Shown here one piece after another: positions 44,023 through 55,782 of a DNA stretch of 64,000 nt. This DNA is from Ipomoea triloba (Eukaryota; Streptophyta; Magnoliopsida; Solanales; Convolvulaceae), in contig NC_044920.1 of the NCBI RefSeq assembly GCF_003576645.1, positions 3,684,567-3,748,566 on the forward strand. The letters run 5' to 3'. The number at the start of each line of letters is the position of its first letter. The stretch's first letter is position 1. Position numbers and translations under genes: made by a program. The notes beneath the pieces are model-generated. The model made no database searches, was not told the origin of the DNA, and was given only the letters and a program-made list of their open reading frames with translations.

Positions 44023-44667
44023 CGTATGTTTGTTGTCTTTGAGGTGCTTGTATTGGGACAGTTGGTTGTTGTTGAAAAGCTGTTGGTTGTGGACTACTTT
44101 CGACGCTTTCTTGCTTTCGTTATTTTATTTTGTTTCCTTTAAGATTGTGTTGGTTCTTATTTCTAGTTTCGTTGGTTTGTACTGTTCAGAACTTTGGTAG
44201 CTTGCAACTTATGTCTTACACTAGTTATTGCCTTTGTTATTTTTGTTCTATAGTTGCTTTGCTGATGGTTTGTTTTGCGTGGTTGCCTAGCTTGGCCAGT
44301 GCTTGATGATTGTTGATGGTTTGAGGAGTTTTTGACAGCTTTGCTTACACGAGTTCGGGGTTGTATCCCGTTTTGCTTTTGTTGTTTTGTGGTTCTTTGT
44401 GTTACAATGGGTTCCAGGTTCTATTGTTTCTATTTTTTGTTTGTTTCCTTTCTTTCCCCTTGCACCCGTTCCCACTTTGGATGCTGCTTCGTGTTTCCTC
44501 TTGCTTGAGGGCAAGCAAGGTCTAAATGTGGGGAGGGTTAAGCAGTTATACATACTTGTGAATACCATTCCCATTTCCATTGTGATTATGCACTTGTAAG
44601 GATGAGGTAAATAAGATATGCATTTGAACTTTTTGATATGTTGTTGTTCTTTTTACTTTGTAAGTGT
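44023..44667 (+). other. Athila 3' non-coding region
   Basis: T-rich sequence between the env-like ORF and the polypurine tract, with CTTGAGGGCAAGCAAGGTCT followed by AAATGTGGGGAGG (about 44503-44537), a word commonly seen in Athila-type elements. No gene. Confidence 0.6.
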
Positions 44668-44677
44668 GGAAAGGGGG
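44668..44677 (+). other. polypurine tract
   Basis: GGAAAGGGGG immediately before the LTR TG; primes plus-strand DNA synthesis in LTR retroelements. Confidence 0.8.
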
Positions 44678-46186
44678 TGTTGTAGGATCAATTGGTTGAA
44701 AATGTTTGGAAACCATCCCTTACACCGTGTGAGATTTGTATAGGACCCAAATAGGTTTTTGATTTTTGATTTCAATTTTGCATGCTTGTTTGTGGTTCAA
44801 TATGCAATTTCCATAGACCCCAGTTAAAGATCCCTCGAAATGGGAGTGTATACAGTAAGGATTGTGGTATGTAAGGTGGTATGACCTGTGATATCTTTGA
44901 TTCGTAACATGTTTTTCACCCCATTCTTTAACCTTTTTGATAACAAAATGCTTGTAGTTGAGTTGAACCTATGACTTGTTTGTGTGAATTGATGTTCTTT
45001 AGATAACATGGTTGCAATGAGTCATTTGGAAGTCTTTTGGAGCATAAAGGGACGATGTTAGAGGTCGAGGGGAGTGCACTCAAGAAAATCCGGAGAAGAA
45101 GGCAAAAAGAAGGCTGAAATGCCAGCCATATGGCCGTATTACCCCAATCAACGAAGAAAGGAACGGCCTGGCATACGACCTCTCATACGGCCGTATACCA
45201 GGCCGTTTGCCAGGTACTCTACACAGTATTTAAGCTAATTTTCTGCATTTTGTACAAAAGTCCCAACCCTAGAGAGTTTAGAACTATTTTCCTTCATTTC
45301 CTTAGCAATTATTAGCTTAGTATAGCTTAGATTTACATTTGGGGAACACACTTGGAGCTTGTATTGAAGATTTAGAAGGGATTCCAACAACATTTTCTTC
45401 CTCATTGATAGTAAAATTCTCTTTTCCTCTTCTCCAACTTATCTTTATATTTATTGCATATTTATGTTTTCTTTGTTGAATCTTGCTATGTTCACCATTG
45501 ATATGAGTGAGTAGTCTTATATATGGGTTAGATTAGGTGTGTATTACTTCTATTGATGCTTGTTATGTGATTATTGCATAAAAGGGGATGAACACCCATT
45601 TAGGGTTCTTAAGTTTGAATTGGGTTTATTTCTATCTATCAATAGTTAGTGGCCAATGATTATTGTTTGTCCTTGGAAAGTCTTTCATTTCAATGGAAGT
45701 TGGATAGAAGATTTAAGCCAACCCAATCTCAAACCCATTTTCTCTTCTATGGAAATAGAGGTAGATTTGGGGCTAAATAGCTTTTGTTCTTCAAGAACTT
45801 AGGTTGGTTCATCATGGAAATGGGACAACCTTTGTTCTAATCCTTGGGAACTTGGATTTCTTTGTGCTAGCCTTAAGAACCTAGGGCCATTGTTCATCCC
45901 CCAATCCTAGTGTTAATGCATCAATAGAGTAATTCACCTAATTTAACCCATCTTTCCAAATAGAAGTTTCACCTAATTAAATCTTGTTTTTTTTCCCTTA
46001 TATCCAAAATCCCAAAAATATTTCTTAGTTGTTACACCTTAATCCTTAAAATGGTTGCTTGGATCCTTATGGGTTTCAAGACCTTGGTGACTAGAGTCTA
46101 GGTGATTACTCCGTACGTGCCATAAAATCCAATCCCCGTGGTTCGACTTTACACCCATTTTCACACCCCGCTCACACTACATCACA
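44678..46186 (+). repeat. Athila LTR, 1.5 kb
   Basis: Begins TGTTGTAGGATCAATTGG after the PPT and ends CACACTACATCACA four bases before the PBS, so it has valid 3'-LTR context on the left and 5'-LTR context on the right. Contains CATACGGCCGTAT palindromes (about 45130-45210) and a TATA-like CAGTATTTAAGC near 45217. Confidence 0.8.
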
Positions 46187-46190
46187 ATTT

Positions 46191-46208
46191 TGGCGCCGTT
46201 GCCGGGGA
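46191..46208 (+). other. primer binding site
   Basis: TGGCGCCGTTGCCGGGGA, the sequence found after the 5' LTR in plant Athila/Tat elements (tRNA-Asp class, from memory). Confidence 0.85.
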
Positions 46209-46379
46209 TTGGAAATTTGGTGTATAGAGTCTTTGCCTTTATTTTTCTAGCATTAAGGTTAGCAAACCTTTAAGAGATCAAGCTTTTATTTTTGTTTTTT
46301 TTTTATTTGTACTAACCCATAACCAAGTTGTTTCCAAGTGTTTTGTTTGGTGTTTGTTGATAGGTGTCCCTCTTGGTTT

Positions 46380-47876
46380 ATGCACACAAGATCAAAGGGG
46401 AGAGTGAACTTGCTTCTCCTAAACCAAGAGCTCTTGAGGGACATAAGGAGGGACAAACGGGTTTTGCTCGGGTGGCTAAAGGAGTTTGAAAACTTTGAGA
46501 TTGAAATAGAAACCAGAGCCACGAGCAACCTGGGGCAAAGTTCCCCAAATGGAACAAGCACCATACAAAGCCCGAGGCAAGGGGAACATAATGAGGAAGC
46601 TCAAGGAGGGCAACCAAATGCACCTCGAGCACCGGTACCTCCTGTTCAAGTACCGGTGCAACAAATGGCGAATCCAAATATAAACCCCTACTTCGGAGGA
46701 GTAATGGGGATGCCACAAGCTCAATTCCCTTTCTATCAAGGTGGCATACCCCAAGGTTATGGGCAAGATCAACAACAAGTTCCACAACAACAAGGGATTG
46801 GGATGCAACATCTTCTAAACCAAATGAATCCCAATCTCTTTCAACAATTTGCTCAAAATTTCCCACAAGGAGTTCCCCCGATGTTTCAACAAGGTGTACA
46901 ACCACCAATGGCGGCCCACTTAGCCCCGGAATTTGAGGAAGAGGATTGTATTGTGTACCCGGGGGTAGATGCCAACAACTTCGAGTTAAAGACATCCCTT
47001 ATTCAAATGGTTCAAGCCAATCAATTTGGGGGTGCAAGAGTTGAGGATCCAAAGGCCCATGTTGTATATTTTGATAGGATTTGCAACACAATCAAGATGA
47101 ATGGAATTCCTACCGATGCTATCAAGTTGAGATTGTTTCCCTTCTCATTAAGGGATCAAGCATTAAGTTGGCTAAACTCTTTCTCGGCTAACCACTTTTT
47201 GACATGGGAACAACTATACAAGGCCTTTATGCAAGAGTATTGCCCTCCTTCCAAGACCGCAAAATTGAAGAAACTTATTCGAAACTTCCAACAATTTGGA
47301 AATGAAAATCTACATGAGGCATGGAAAAGGTTCAAGGATTTAAGGAGACAATGCCCCAAGAACTTGCTTACTCCGGGAGACTTCATATCATTTTTCTATG
47401 AGGGACTATTAGATAGTTCCAAAATCATCCTCGACACATCATCTTATGGAGGAATCTTCATGGATATGGGGCGGGATTATGGAGAACAATTGATAGAGAG
47501 AATCACTTCCAACACGGAATTTTGGTATAATGAAAGAAGTGAACCTCCCAAGAAAGAAAGGCCGGCCAGAATGTTTGAAGTGGATGACAAGATGGCTATG
47601 CAAGCCCAATTGGACTCTATCCAACATATGCTCAAGCAAATGATGCAAGCTCCCAAGCAAAGTGTGCAAGCGGTTACCCAACCGACACCTCAAGGTCCTA
47701 GTATGCCGAGTTTTTATTCTTTGCCACAATCACCATGCAATTCAGCGGGACCTCAAAGTATGGCTATAGTTGCTTGTTGTGCCATTTGTGGAGGAAATCA
47801 TGCCTCTCAATCTTGTCAACTATTGGATCCAAGTGGCCAAGGGTCATTCTCAAATATGGAACAAGTGATGCAATAG
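46380..47876 (+). CDS. Athila gag
   Basis: Met at 46380 (MHTRSKGRVNLL) is preferred to the upstream Met at 46338 because family gag proteins begin with this type of basic stretch. A Gln/Pro-rich region (about residues 70-190) is followed by the Retrotrans_gag domain (PKAHVVYFDRICNTIKMNGI, ALSWLNSF, WEQLYKAFMQEYCPPSKTAK, FYEGL). Near the C-terminus a Cys-rich motif CCAICGGNHASQSC resembles a zinc knuckle. The frame ends at 47874-47876 and the pol frame overlaps it from about 47880 after a one-base shift, either a true frameshift site or damage. Confidence 0.85.
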   Translation: MHTRSKGRVNLLLLNQELLRDIRRDKRVLLGWLKEFENFEIEIETRATSNLGQSSPNGTSTIQSPRQGEHNEEAQGGQPNAPRAPVPPVQVPVQQMANPNINPYFGGVMGMPQAQFPFYQGGIPQGYGQDQQQVPQQQGIGMQHLLNQMNPNLFQQFAQNFPQGVPPMFQQGVQPPMAAHLAPEFEEEDCIVYPGVDANNFELKTSLIQMVQANQFGGARVEDPKAHVVYFDRICNTIKMNGIPTDAIKLRLFPFSLRDQALSWLNSFSANHFLTWEQLYKAFMQEYCPPSKTAKLKKLIRNFQQFGNENLHEAWKRFKDLRRQCPKNLLTPGDFISFFYEGLLDSSKIILDTSSYGGIFMDMGRDYGEQLIERITSNTEFWYNERSEPPKKERPARMFEVDDKMAMQAQLDSIQHMLKQMMQAPKQSVQAVTQPTPQGPSMPSFYSLPQSPCNSAGPQSMAIVACCAICGGNHASQSCQLLDPSGQGSFSNMEQVMQ

Positions 47877-47879
47877 GGT

Positions 47880-50800
47880 TCTCTAGGCCTCAAGGGCAAG
47901 GTTTCCAAGGATATGGTCAACAAAGGAATCAATTTGGAGCTCAATTTGGAAATCAATACGGGAATTCATGGAACAACCAAGGAAGGAACCCACCCCCGGG
48001 TTTTCAAAGAAATCAAGGCAATAGGGGTGGAAATCAAGGAAACAATTGGAGGGGCAATCAAGGCCAAAGTCAATGGAACAATCAAGGTGGTCAAGGGCAT
48101 GGTAACAATCAAAATCACCAAGGAACTTCTAACTTTTCCCAAGATCCGGATATGAAGACTTTCATGACTATGATAATGAATCAAATGAGCAAGTTGCAAA
48201 CCAAAGTGGAAAGTATTTGGACTCAACAACAAAGTGGAGGAGTCCAAGGTTCAAACCAAGCCTCCTCTTCTAGTGGTAAGCTACCAGCTAACACCGAAAA
48301 TCCAAGAAATCATGTGAATGCTATCACCACTAGGAGTGGGAAGGCTTTGAAGGATCCACCATACCCAACCAATGACAAAGAGCTTGAGAAAGAGAATGAG
48401 AAAAATGAGAGTGAACAAGAGAAAGAAGAAGTGGAAATACAAGACATTCTTGAAAGTGACAATGAGGAGGAGCCTCTCATTCAAAGAGACAAAGCAAAAG
48501 GGAAGGCTCCTATGCAAGTTGAAAGCAATGAGAACAAGAAGGGTGCACCAAAGGGCAAGCAAACACATGATTCGGTTATACCATGTAACCTCCTACCATT
48601 TCCACAAAGGTTGCGGAAGTCAAAAGATACCGAGAGAGTGAACAAATTCAAGATGATGTTGGACAAGCTTGAGATATCTATGCCCTTTGTTGATGCAGTT
48701 ACTCAAATTCCTTCTTACAAAAAATTCTTGAAGGACATTTTGAGTAACAAGAAGAAGTTGGAAAAGAGTGCGGTGGTTGATATGAGTGAAGGAGCTTTGA
48801 TATGTGCTGTTCTCCAAAAACATTTGCCACCGAAGTTAAAAGATCCCGGGAGCTTTACTATTCCATGCATTGTGGGAGAATTTGTGGTAGGCCGTGCCTT
48901 ATGTGATCTTGGAGCTAGTGTGAGCATCCTGCCGTATTCCCTTTGCAAGAGGTTCAACCTCGGTGAACCTAAGCCTACTACAATGACTCTCCAAATGGCG
49001 GACTGTTCAATCAAGCGCCCGATTGGAGTGCTAGAGGATATCCCGGTCATGATTGACCAATATTTCATTCCGGGAGACTTCGTGATTCTAGACATTGAGG
49101 AGGATACCAAGGTCCCCATTATCCTTTGTAGGCCTTTCTTAGCCACCGCCGGAGCCATCATAGATGTGAAGAGAGGCAAGCTCGTGATGGAAGTGGCCGA
49201 GCATAAAATTGAGTTCGATATATTCAAAATGACCAAACACCAACCTTCCTACGTGGATGAATGCAATGTGGTGGAAATGATAGAAAGGTGCGTTGATGAA
49301 GCAAGGATGGCCCAATGGGAGGAAATGGGAGAGCTATACATTGAGGAGGAGGAAATTGAAGAACCATGCACCTTGGAGGATGAAGTGGAGGAGCTATATG
49401 CCACATGTGATCCAATTGGGGAGGAGCCACCCCCCAAGGTAGAACTAAAGCCCTTGCCTCCAAACCTTCGATATGAATTTCTTGACTCTAACTTTTCATT
49501 TCCCGTGATAGTTAATGCTTCTTTGAAAAATGATGAAATAAAGAAATTGCTTGATGTGCTAAAAAGACATAGGAGGGTGATTGGGTATGAGATTGGGGAT
49601 CTAATTGGCATTGACCAGAAGTATTGTTTGCATAGAATTTACCTTAAGGACGATGCCAAGCCCACCGTGGAGCCTCTTAGGAGGTTGAACCCCAATCTCA
49701 AAGATGTGGTCAAAAAGGAAATAATGAAATTGCTTGAAGCCGACGTCATCTACCCTATTTCGGATAGCAAATGGGTTAGTCCCATCCATGTTGTATCGAA
49801 AAAGGGCGGAATGACGGTCATTGAAAATGAAAATAATGAATTGATCCCTACTAGACTTGTTACCGGGCACCGGATGTGCATTGATTATAGAAAGCTTAAC
49901 AAGTCTACTAGGAAGGACCACTACCCTCTCTCCTTCATTGACCAATTGCTTGAAAGAATGTCTTGCAACAAATATTTTTGCTTCCTAGATGGTTTTTCAG
50001 GGTATTTCTAGATTTCAATCCACCTGGATGATCAAGAAATGACGACGTTCACATGTCAATATGACACCTATGCATTCGAAAGGATGTCATTTGGCTTGTG
50101 TAACGCGCCGACAACCTTCCAAAGATGTATGATGGCAATCTTCTCTGAGCTTGTGGAGAGATAATGGAAGTGTTCATGGATGACTTCTTCGTCTATGGGA
50201 GGTCATTCGATGAATGCTTGGCCAACCTTGACAAAGTCCTATGCCGATGCCAAGAGGTGAATCTAGTGCTCAATTGGGAGAAGTGCTATTTCATGGCCAC
50301 GGAGGGCATTGTTCTAGGGCACAAGGTGTCCGAAAGAGGGATAGAAGTGGACCCGGCAAAAATTGAAGTAATTGCTAAGTTGCCACCACCAAGCACCGTG
50401 AAAGGAGTGAGGAGTTTTCTTGGGCATGCCGGGTTCTATAGACGGTTCATAAAGGATTTTTCAAAGCATGCCAAGCCCCTCACACACTTACTTGCCAAGG
50501 ATGTGCCGTTCCACTTTGATGATTCTTGTGTGGTTGCATTTGAGAGATTGAAGGAGGCCCTATGTAATGCTTGAATCATTCAACCCCCCGACTGGACCTT
50601 GCCTTTTGAGTTGATGTGCGATGCTAGTGACTATGCGGTTGGGGCGGTTTTGTGTCAAAAGAGAGGAAGGAACTACCATGTGATCCACTATGCTAGCCAC
50701 ACGTTGGATGAAGCTCAAGTCAATTATGCAACAACCGAGAAGGAGCTCCTAGCGGTGGTGTTTGCTATGGATAAGTTTAGATCATACTTGATTGGAAGCA

Positions 50801-52270
50801 AAGTGATAGTGCACACCGACCACGCCGCCTTGAGATACTTGTTTCAAAAGAAAGATGTTAAACCAAGATTGATTCGTTGGGTCCTACTTCTACAAGAGTT
50901 TGATTTGGAGATCCGAGACAAGAAGGGCACCGAGAACGTCGTGGCGGATCATTTGTCACGATTAGAGGGCCGGAGAAGTGGTGAGCTACCGATTTATGAT
51001 ACTTTTAGAGGAGATACTCTCTTTATCCTAAGCAAGCTTGGAAAGGATTATGTGCCGTGGTTCGCCGACATTGTGAAATATCTTATGAGCGGCTACATTC
51101 CTAAGGACTTCAGTTACAACAAGAGGAAGAGATTCTTGCATGATGTTAGAGACTACTTTTGGGATGAGCCCCTGTTGTTCAAGAGGTGTGTAGATGGCAT
51201 TGTGAGGAAATGTGTTCCAGAAGAAGAATTTGTGAGTGTGTTGACTCATTGCGACTCCTCACCTTACGGGGGGCATATGAGTGCGTACTTGTGATAACTG
51301 TCAAAGAACCGGAGCAATTGGGAGAAGGCATGAGATGCCTCAAAAAGGAATTCTTGAAGTTGAGATCTTTGATGTTTGGGGGATGGACTTCATGAGTCCT
51401 TTCCCTTCTTCCTTGCGTAATGAATACATCTTGGTGGCGGTGGATTACGTTTCAAAATGGATAGAAGAAGTGGCAACTCCTAGAAATGATGCAAAGACCG
51501 TGCTTAAATTTGTCAAGAAGAACATTTTCTCAAGGTTTGGCTTGCCGAGGGCCTTCATAACCGACAATGGAACTCATTTTTGCAACAAGCTCTTGGAGAA
51601 GGTCCTACAAAAGTATGGGATCCACCACCGACTCTCTACGCCCTACCATTCTCAAACATGTGGGTAAGTGGAGTTGGCAAACCGTGAAATCAAATCAATT
51701 TTGGAAAAGGTGGTCGGTCCTACAAGAAAAGATTGGTCTCTCAAGCTTGATGATGCACTATGGGCACTTAGAACCGCTTTCAAGACTCCTATTGGGGTAT
51801 CTCCTTTTAAGCTTGTGTTCGGGAAATCATGTCACTTGCCCGTTGAATACGAACACAAGGCTTATTGGGTGATCTCAAAGTTGAATTTGGATGAAAACTT
51901 AGCAAGGGAGAAGCGGTTGTTGAATTTGAATGAGTTGGAAGAGTTTAGAATGGACGCGTATGAAAACGCGAAGATCTACGAGGAGAGAACCAAATACTTC
52001 CATGACAAGAGAATCTTGAGAAGGAATTTTGAACCGGGGGACCAAGTGCTACTTTACAATTCAAGACTCAAGTTGTTCCCTGGGAAGCTCAAATCAAGGT
52101 GGTCAGGCCCTTTCCAAGTGGTAGAACATTACCCATCCGGCGCCGTTGTAATTATTGGAAAGTCTGGAGACAACATCATGGTCAATGGGCAAAGGTTGAA
52201 GTTATTTAATGCCCCGGAATCAATGATGAAGGAAACCAATGCCGTGTGGGATCTCTTTAGGAGTGTGTAA
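47880..52270 (+). pseudogene. Athila pol (protease-RT-RNase H-integrase), multiple lesions
   Basis: Gly/Asn/Gln-rich linker to about 48150, then protease with CDLGASVSILP (about 48900). RT starts near 49640 (WVSPIHVVSKKGGM, CIDYRKLNK) with active site FMDDFFVYG (about 50173). RNase H follows: [12 protein letters not shown] (about 50618) and [10 protein letters not shown]. The integrase core has MDFMSPFP and FITDNGTHF. Lesions: stop at 50009-50011; frame break before 50164; stop at 50572-50574; frame change with loss of most of the integrase His/Cys finger near 51281-51295; stop at 51665-51667; the frame then reaches 52270. Not functional. Confidence 0.9.
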
Positions 52271-52440
52271 TTCTAATAGATTTTCACCGTCTGGTTCTGC
52301 CTTACACAAAGAGTTACAACTTATATATGTTCGTCCTTTTGCAATATTCATGTCGCACATGTACAGATTAATTTGATCAACGACATCTAAAGTCGGCGAG
52401 CGAATCACTGACTTTCCAACTGCGACTCATCAAGAGTGCC
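52262..52440 (-). pseudogene. Helitron helicase fragment
   Basis: Minus strand reads RSPTLDVVDQINLYMCDMNI then AKGRTYISCNSLCKAEPDGE and ends at LLELHT where Athila pol begins. It aligns with the SAPTLDVVNAVNDYMSSMHE and DVHTPEFLNG segment of the large Helitron helicase but is diverged, so it comes from another element. The junction at 52262-52270 suggests the Athila sequence is inserted in, or joined to, a Helitron. Confidence 0.8.
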
Positions 52441-53860
52441 ATATCTTGAGGTTAAAATTTTTAAAAATCACTTTTAATGTAATCAAAGCATTGAGTCATA
52501 ACAATATTGACACTGAAATTTTAATTTTATAATCTACATATATATATTCTGTTATTTTTTCATAAAATTAGTTTTGATAGTCAAACTGTAAAACATATTG
52601 ATTTTACCAATCATTAAATTTCAAAATGTTTCAGTAAAACTCACATCTAAAGCCTAATTTTTTTCCTCAATATTTCATACATATAAAGCTAGTCTCTGAC
52701 TATTGTGAGAAGTTAGTAACCTTGAGTCTAACATACAACATAAAGCATTGTGTGATAGTGGTAGTAACTTGAGGTAAGATCATTCAAGCATATAAGCATG
52801 TTTCGAGGTTGTTTCTATGCTCTCCAAATTCAAATCATCATACTGGCATCAGGCAATAAACAAAAATATATCAGAATGTTTGAATCGTATATCTAAACTG
52901 TTAATCCAAATTTTATTCCAGATTACCGAATGGAGTGTATGACTTTTTGGAATGATGCCATACAAACTGTTGAAATGCGATGTCCATAACCGTTGATTGG
53001 CAGACTACTCATGCTTCATATTTCATCAAAGTATCTATTCTTATGATATTATGATTTATAACATATAAGAATCGACAAATAAACTATAATATGAGACTTC
53101 CTTGCATGCAACAAATATCACAAAAATTCAGTATTCTAAATTAAGTGTATAAATGCAATATTTAGATAATTTGCATTGCATTATATATCATTAATTTAAT
53201 TACTTGTCGGTTAGTTATTGCAAGATCTTGAGGTAAACTTATAATTTTGATATTAAGTAAGTATAACTACATTAGAGAAAAATTTACCTGTGAGTAATAG
53301 GATAATCAGTTGAGTGATTATTGGTTGACCGTAGAACGTTGATATTCTCTGGACAAATAACTGTTGAAAAATAACATAAAATGGCATTTTAGTGGCTATA
53401 TTGTGGTACAAATATATGTGGGGTCCACTTTCGATTTGGGTCGGGTGAAAGTGGATTCGGGTTTTTCGTAGTTAGACGAAAAGATTGATATATTGTACGC
53501 TCAAAACGGATAATGGGTGAATGAGAAATTAGTTCTCAAAGTTGACCTATTTGAGTTAGAAAAATGGAGAGAAAAAGCTTTTAAGTAGCTTTTGTCTCAC
53601 ATTGGTTTGGGAAGTGGATTTACACAACTACTTATACAAGAGTCTTTTTAAGGCTTATTGAATTACATAGCATAGAGACTCTCTCTAGCGCGCACGGGAT
53701 GGTGCAAATCAAATCCCAAAATAAACTTGAAAAGGCTTGACTCGTGTGCGCCGACACCTGCAGGCACGAATGTCGTTCAGAAAATTGGCTGGCCTTGCGG
53801 GTTAAGTTATGCCAAATTTTCGTAACATCAACCATTGGGCTTGTTTTTGTTTTTTAACCA
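52441..53860. other. no gene; contains an LTR-like dispersed repeat
   Basis: AT-rich to 53400, possibly Helitron interior. 53405-53600 resembles 36785-36990 and is followed by GTCTCACATTGGTTTGGGAA (about 53598), a word often seen in plant retroelement LTRs. GC-richer at 53680-53800. No open frame with family resemblance. Confidence 0.45.
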
Positions 53861-55710
53861 AACCTTAATAGTACAGGAGTGTTTTGAGCATGAGGAATTG
53901 TATTACCAAATTTTAATGTACAATTGTATAGGATTGTTTTGGGCGCGAAGCTAAAGTTGAAGATATTGTTTTTATTAATAGTATAGATTGCATTGCAGGG
54001 AAATATATGTACTGTATTATTACGATTAGTAATTTTAATCTAGAATTGTATTACGAATAGGAAAGTAGAAAAGAATATATATTTTATTACGAATTGTATT
54101 ACCATATTTTAATGTACAATTGTATTACGAATAGGAACTGTATTACCATATTTTACAATATTACGCAAACTTTAATAGTATAGAAGTCTTTTGGGCGAGA
54201 AGTTAAAGTTGAGGATATTGTTTTTATTAATAGTATAGATTGCATTGTAGGAAAATATATATATACTGTATTATTACGATTAGTAATTTTAATTTAGAAT
54301 TGTATTACAAATAGGAACGTACGGAAGAATATATTTTATTAAATTGTATTACCATATTTTAATGTACAATTGTATTATGAATATGAATTGTATTACCATA
54401 TTTTACAATATTACGCAAACTTTAATAGTATAGGAGTGTTTTGGGCGGGAAGTTAATGTTGAGGATATTGTTTTTATTAATAGTATAGATTGCATTGCAA
54501 GGAAATATATGTACTACATTATTACGATTAGTAATTTTAATCTAGAATTATATTACGAATAGGAACGTAGGGAATAATATATTTTATTACAAATTGTATT
54601 ACCATATTTTAATGTACAATTGTATTACAAATAGGAATTGTATTACCATATTTTACAATATTACGCAAACTTTAATAGTATAGGAGTGTTTTGGCGGGAA
54701 GTTAAAGTTGGGGATATTGTTTTTATTAATAGTATAGATTGCATTGCAGGGAAATATATGTACTGTATTATTACGATTAGTAATTTTAATCTAGAATTGA
54801 ATTACGAATAGGAACGCAGGGAAGAAGATATTTTATTACGAATTGTATTACCATATTTTAATGTACAATTGTATTACGAATAGAAATTGTATTATCATAT
54901 TTTACAGTATTACGCAAACCTTAATAGTATAGGAGTGTTTTGGGCGTGAAGTTAAAGTTAAAGATATTAATAGTATAGATTGCATTGCAGGGAAATATAT
55001 GTACTGTATTATTACGATTAGTAATTTTAATCTAGAATTGTATTACGAATAGGAACGAATGGAAGTATATATTTTAGGCAAAAACTTGTGTGAGACCGTC
55101 TCACCATGAGACGAGTCAGGTCGGGTCGGGTCAAGATGCAAATGTAACACTTCTATGCACAAATGTCATATTTACATGATCAAATGTAATACTAATCATG
55201 AATAAAATTTTTGTTACTTATAAGGATAAATGTAATACTTTTAAGGAAAAATAAAATACTTTTACATTTCGATTTAAAAGTATTACATTTTTCCTGAAAA
55301 GTATTATATTTGCCCTTATAAGTAAGGGGCACTTGTCAACATTACTTATTATGAAAAATGTGTTACTTTTTCTCTTATAAGTAACAAAAATTGTATTATT
55401 GATTAGTGTTATATTTGAGCATATAAGTATGATATTTACACATATAAGTATGACATTTGCATGGTGCTTTGACCCGACCCAACCCGTCTCACGAATAAGA
55501 ATCCGTGAGACAGTCTCACACAAGTGTGACCCTATATTTTATTACGATTTACGAATTGTATTACCATATATTTTAATGTACAACTGTATTACGAATAGGA
55601 ATTGTATTACCATATTTTACAATATTACGCAAATCTTAATAGTATAGGAGTGTGTTGTGCAGGAAGTTAGAGTTGAGGATATTGTGTTTATTAATAGTAT
55701 AGATTATATT
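53861..55710. repeat. ~250-bp tandem array, about six units, with Helitron-like 5' ends
   Basis: Landmark TTTAATAGTATAGGAGTGTT recurs at about 53866 (diverged, first unit irregular), 54171, 54421, 54671, 54920 and 55634 (the last shifted by a 465-base insertion), i.e. every 249-250 bases. Each unit also contains TTTTTATTAATAGTATAGAT, which on minus is TCTATACTATTAATAAAAAC, a Helitron-type 5' terminus. Units are a few percent diverged. Confidence 0.85.
55068..55541. mobile_element. 456-bp MULE-type MITE with perfect 9-bp TSD inside the tandem array
   Basis: Element 55077-55532; ends GGCAAAAACTTGTGTGAGAC and the inverse of GGGTCACACTTGTGTGAGAC, with the palindromic GTGAGACCGTCTCAC near each end. 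The flanking 9-mers tatatttta (55068-55076, 55533-55541) are identical. The interior has repeated ATAAGTAACA/AAATGTAATAC words, no coding. Confidence 0.9.
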
Positions 55711-55782
55711 TTGCAATATAAGTATTACATTTTATCTTCACTCGACCCATCTCACGGATCAGGTCTCACAAAAGTTTTTGCC
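55705..55782. mobile_element. truncated end of the same MITE family
   Basis: ACCCATCTCACGGATCAGGT..CTCACAAAAGTTTTTGCC matches the terminal part of 55077-55532 (GGCAAAAACTT..TGTGAGAC on minus). Only one end remains. Confidence 0.6.

Larger units (their letters stand above)
42071..52270 (+). mobile_element. Athila-type gypsy element in permuted order
   Basis: Order on +: env-like/ATHILA ORF (42772-44022), PPT (44668-44677), LTR (44678-46186), PBS (46191), gag, pol to the integrase end (52270). A normal element reads LTR-PBS-gag-pol-env-like-PPT-LTR, so a single LTR sits in the middle and the two outer ends are neighbours in the normal map. It may be a one-LTR circle re-inserted by a break between pol and the env-like ORF, or two neighbouring truncated elements sharing an LTR. 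The left limit is not sharp (AT-rich run with A14 at about 42063). Confidence 0.7.

Noticed and set aside
53861..55710. Regularly spaced repeats that could suggest a CRISPR-like array
   Set aside because: The whole ~250-bp unit repeats, without unique spacers, in a plant nuclear genome; it is a satellite-like array.
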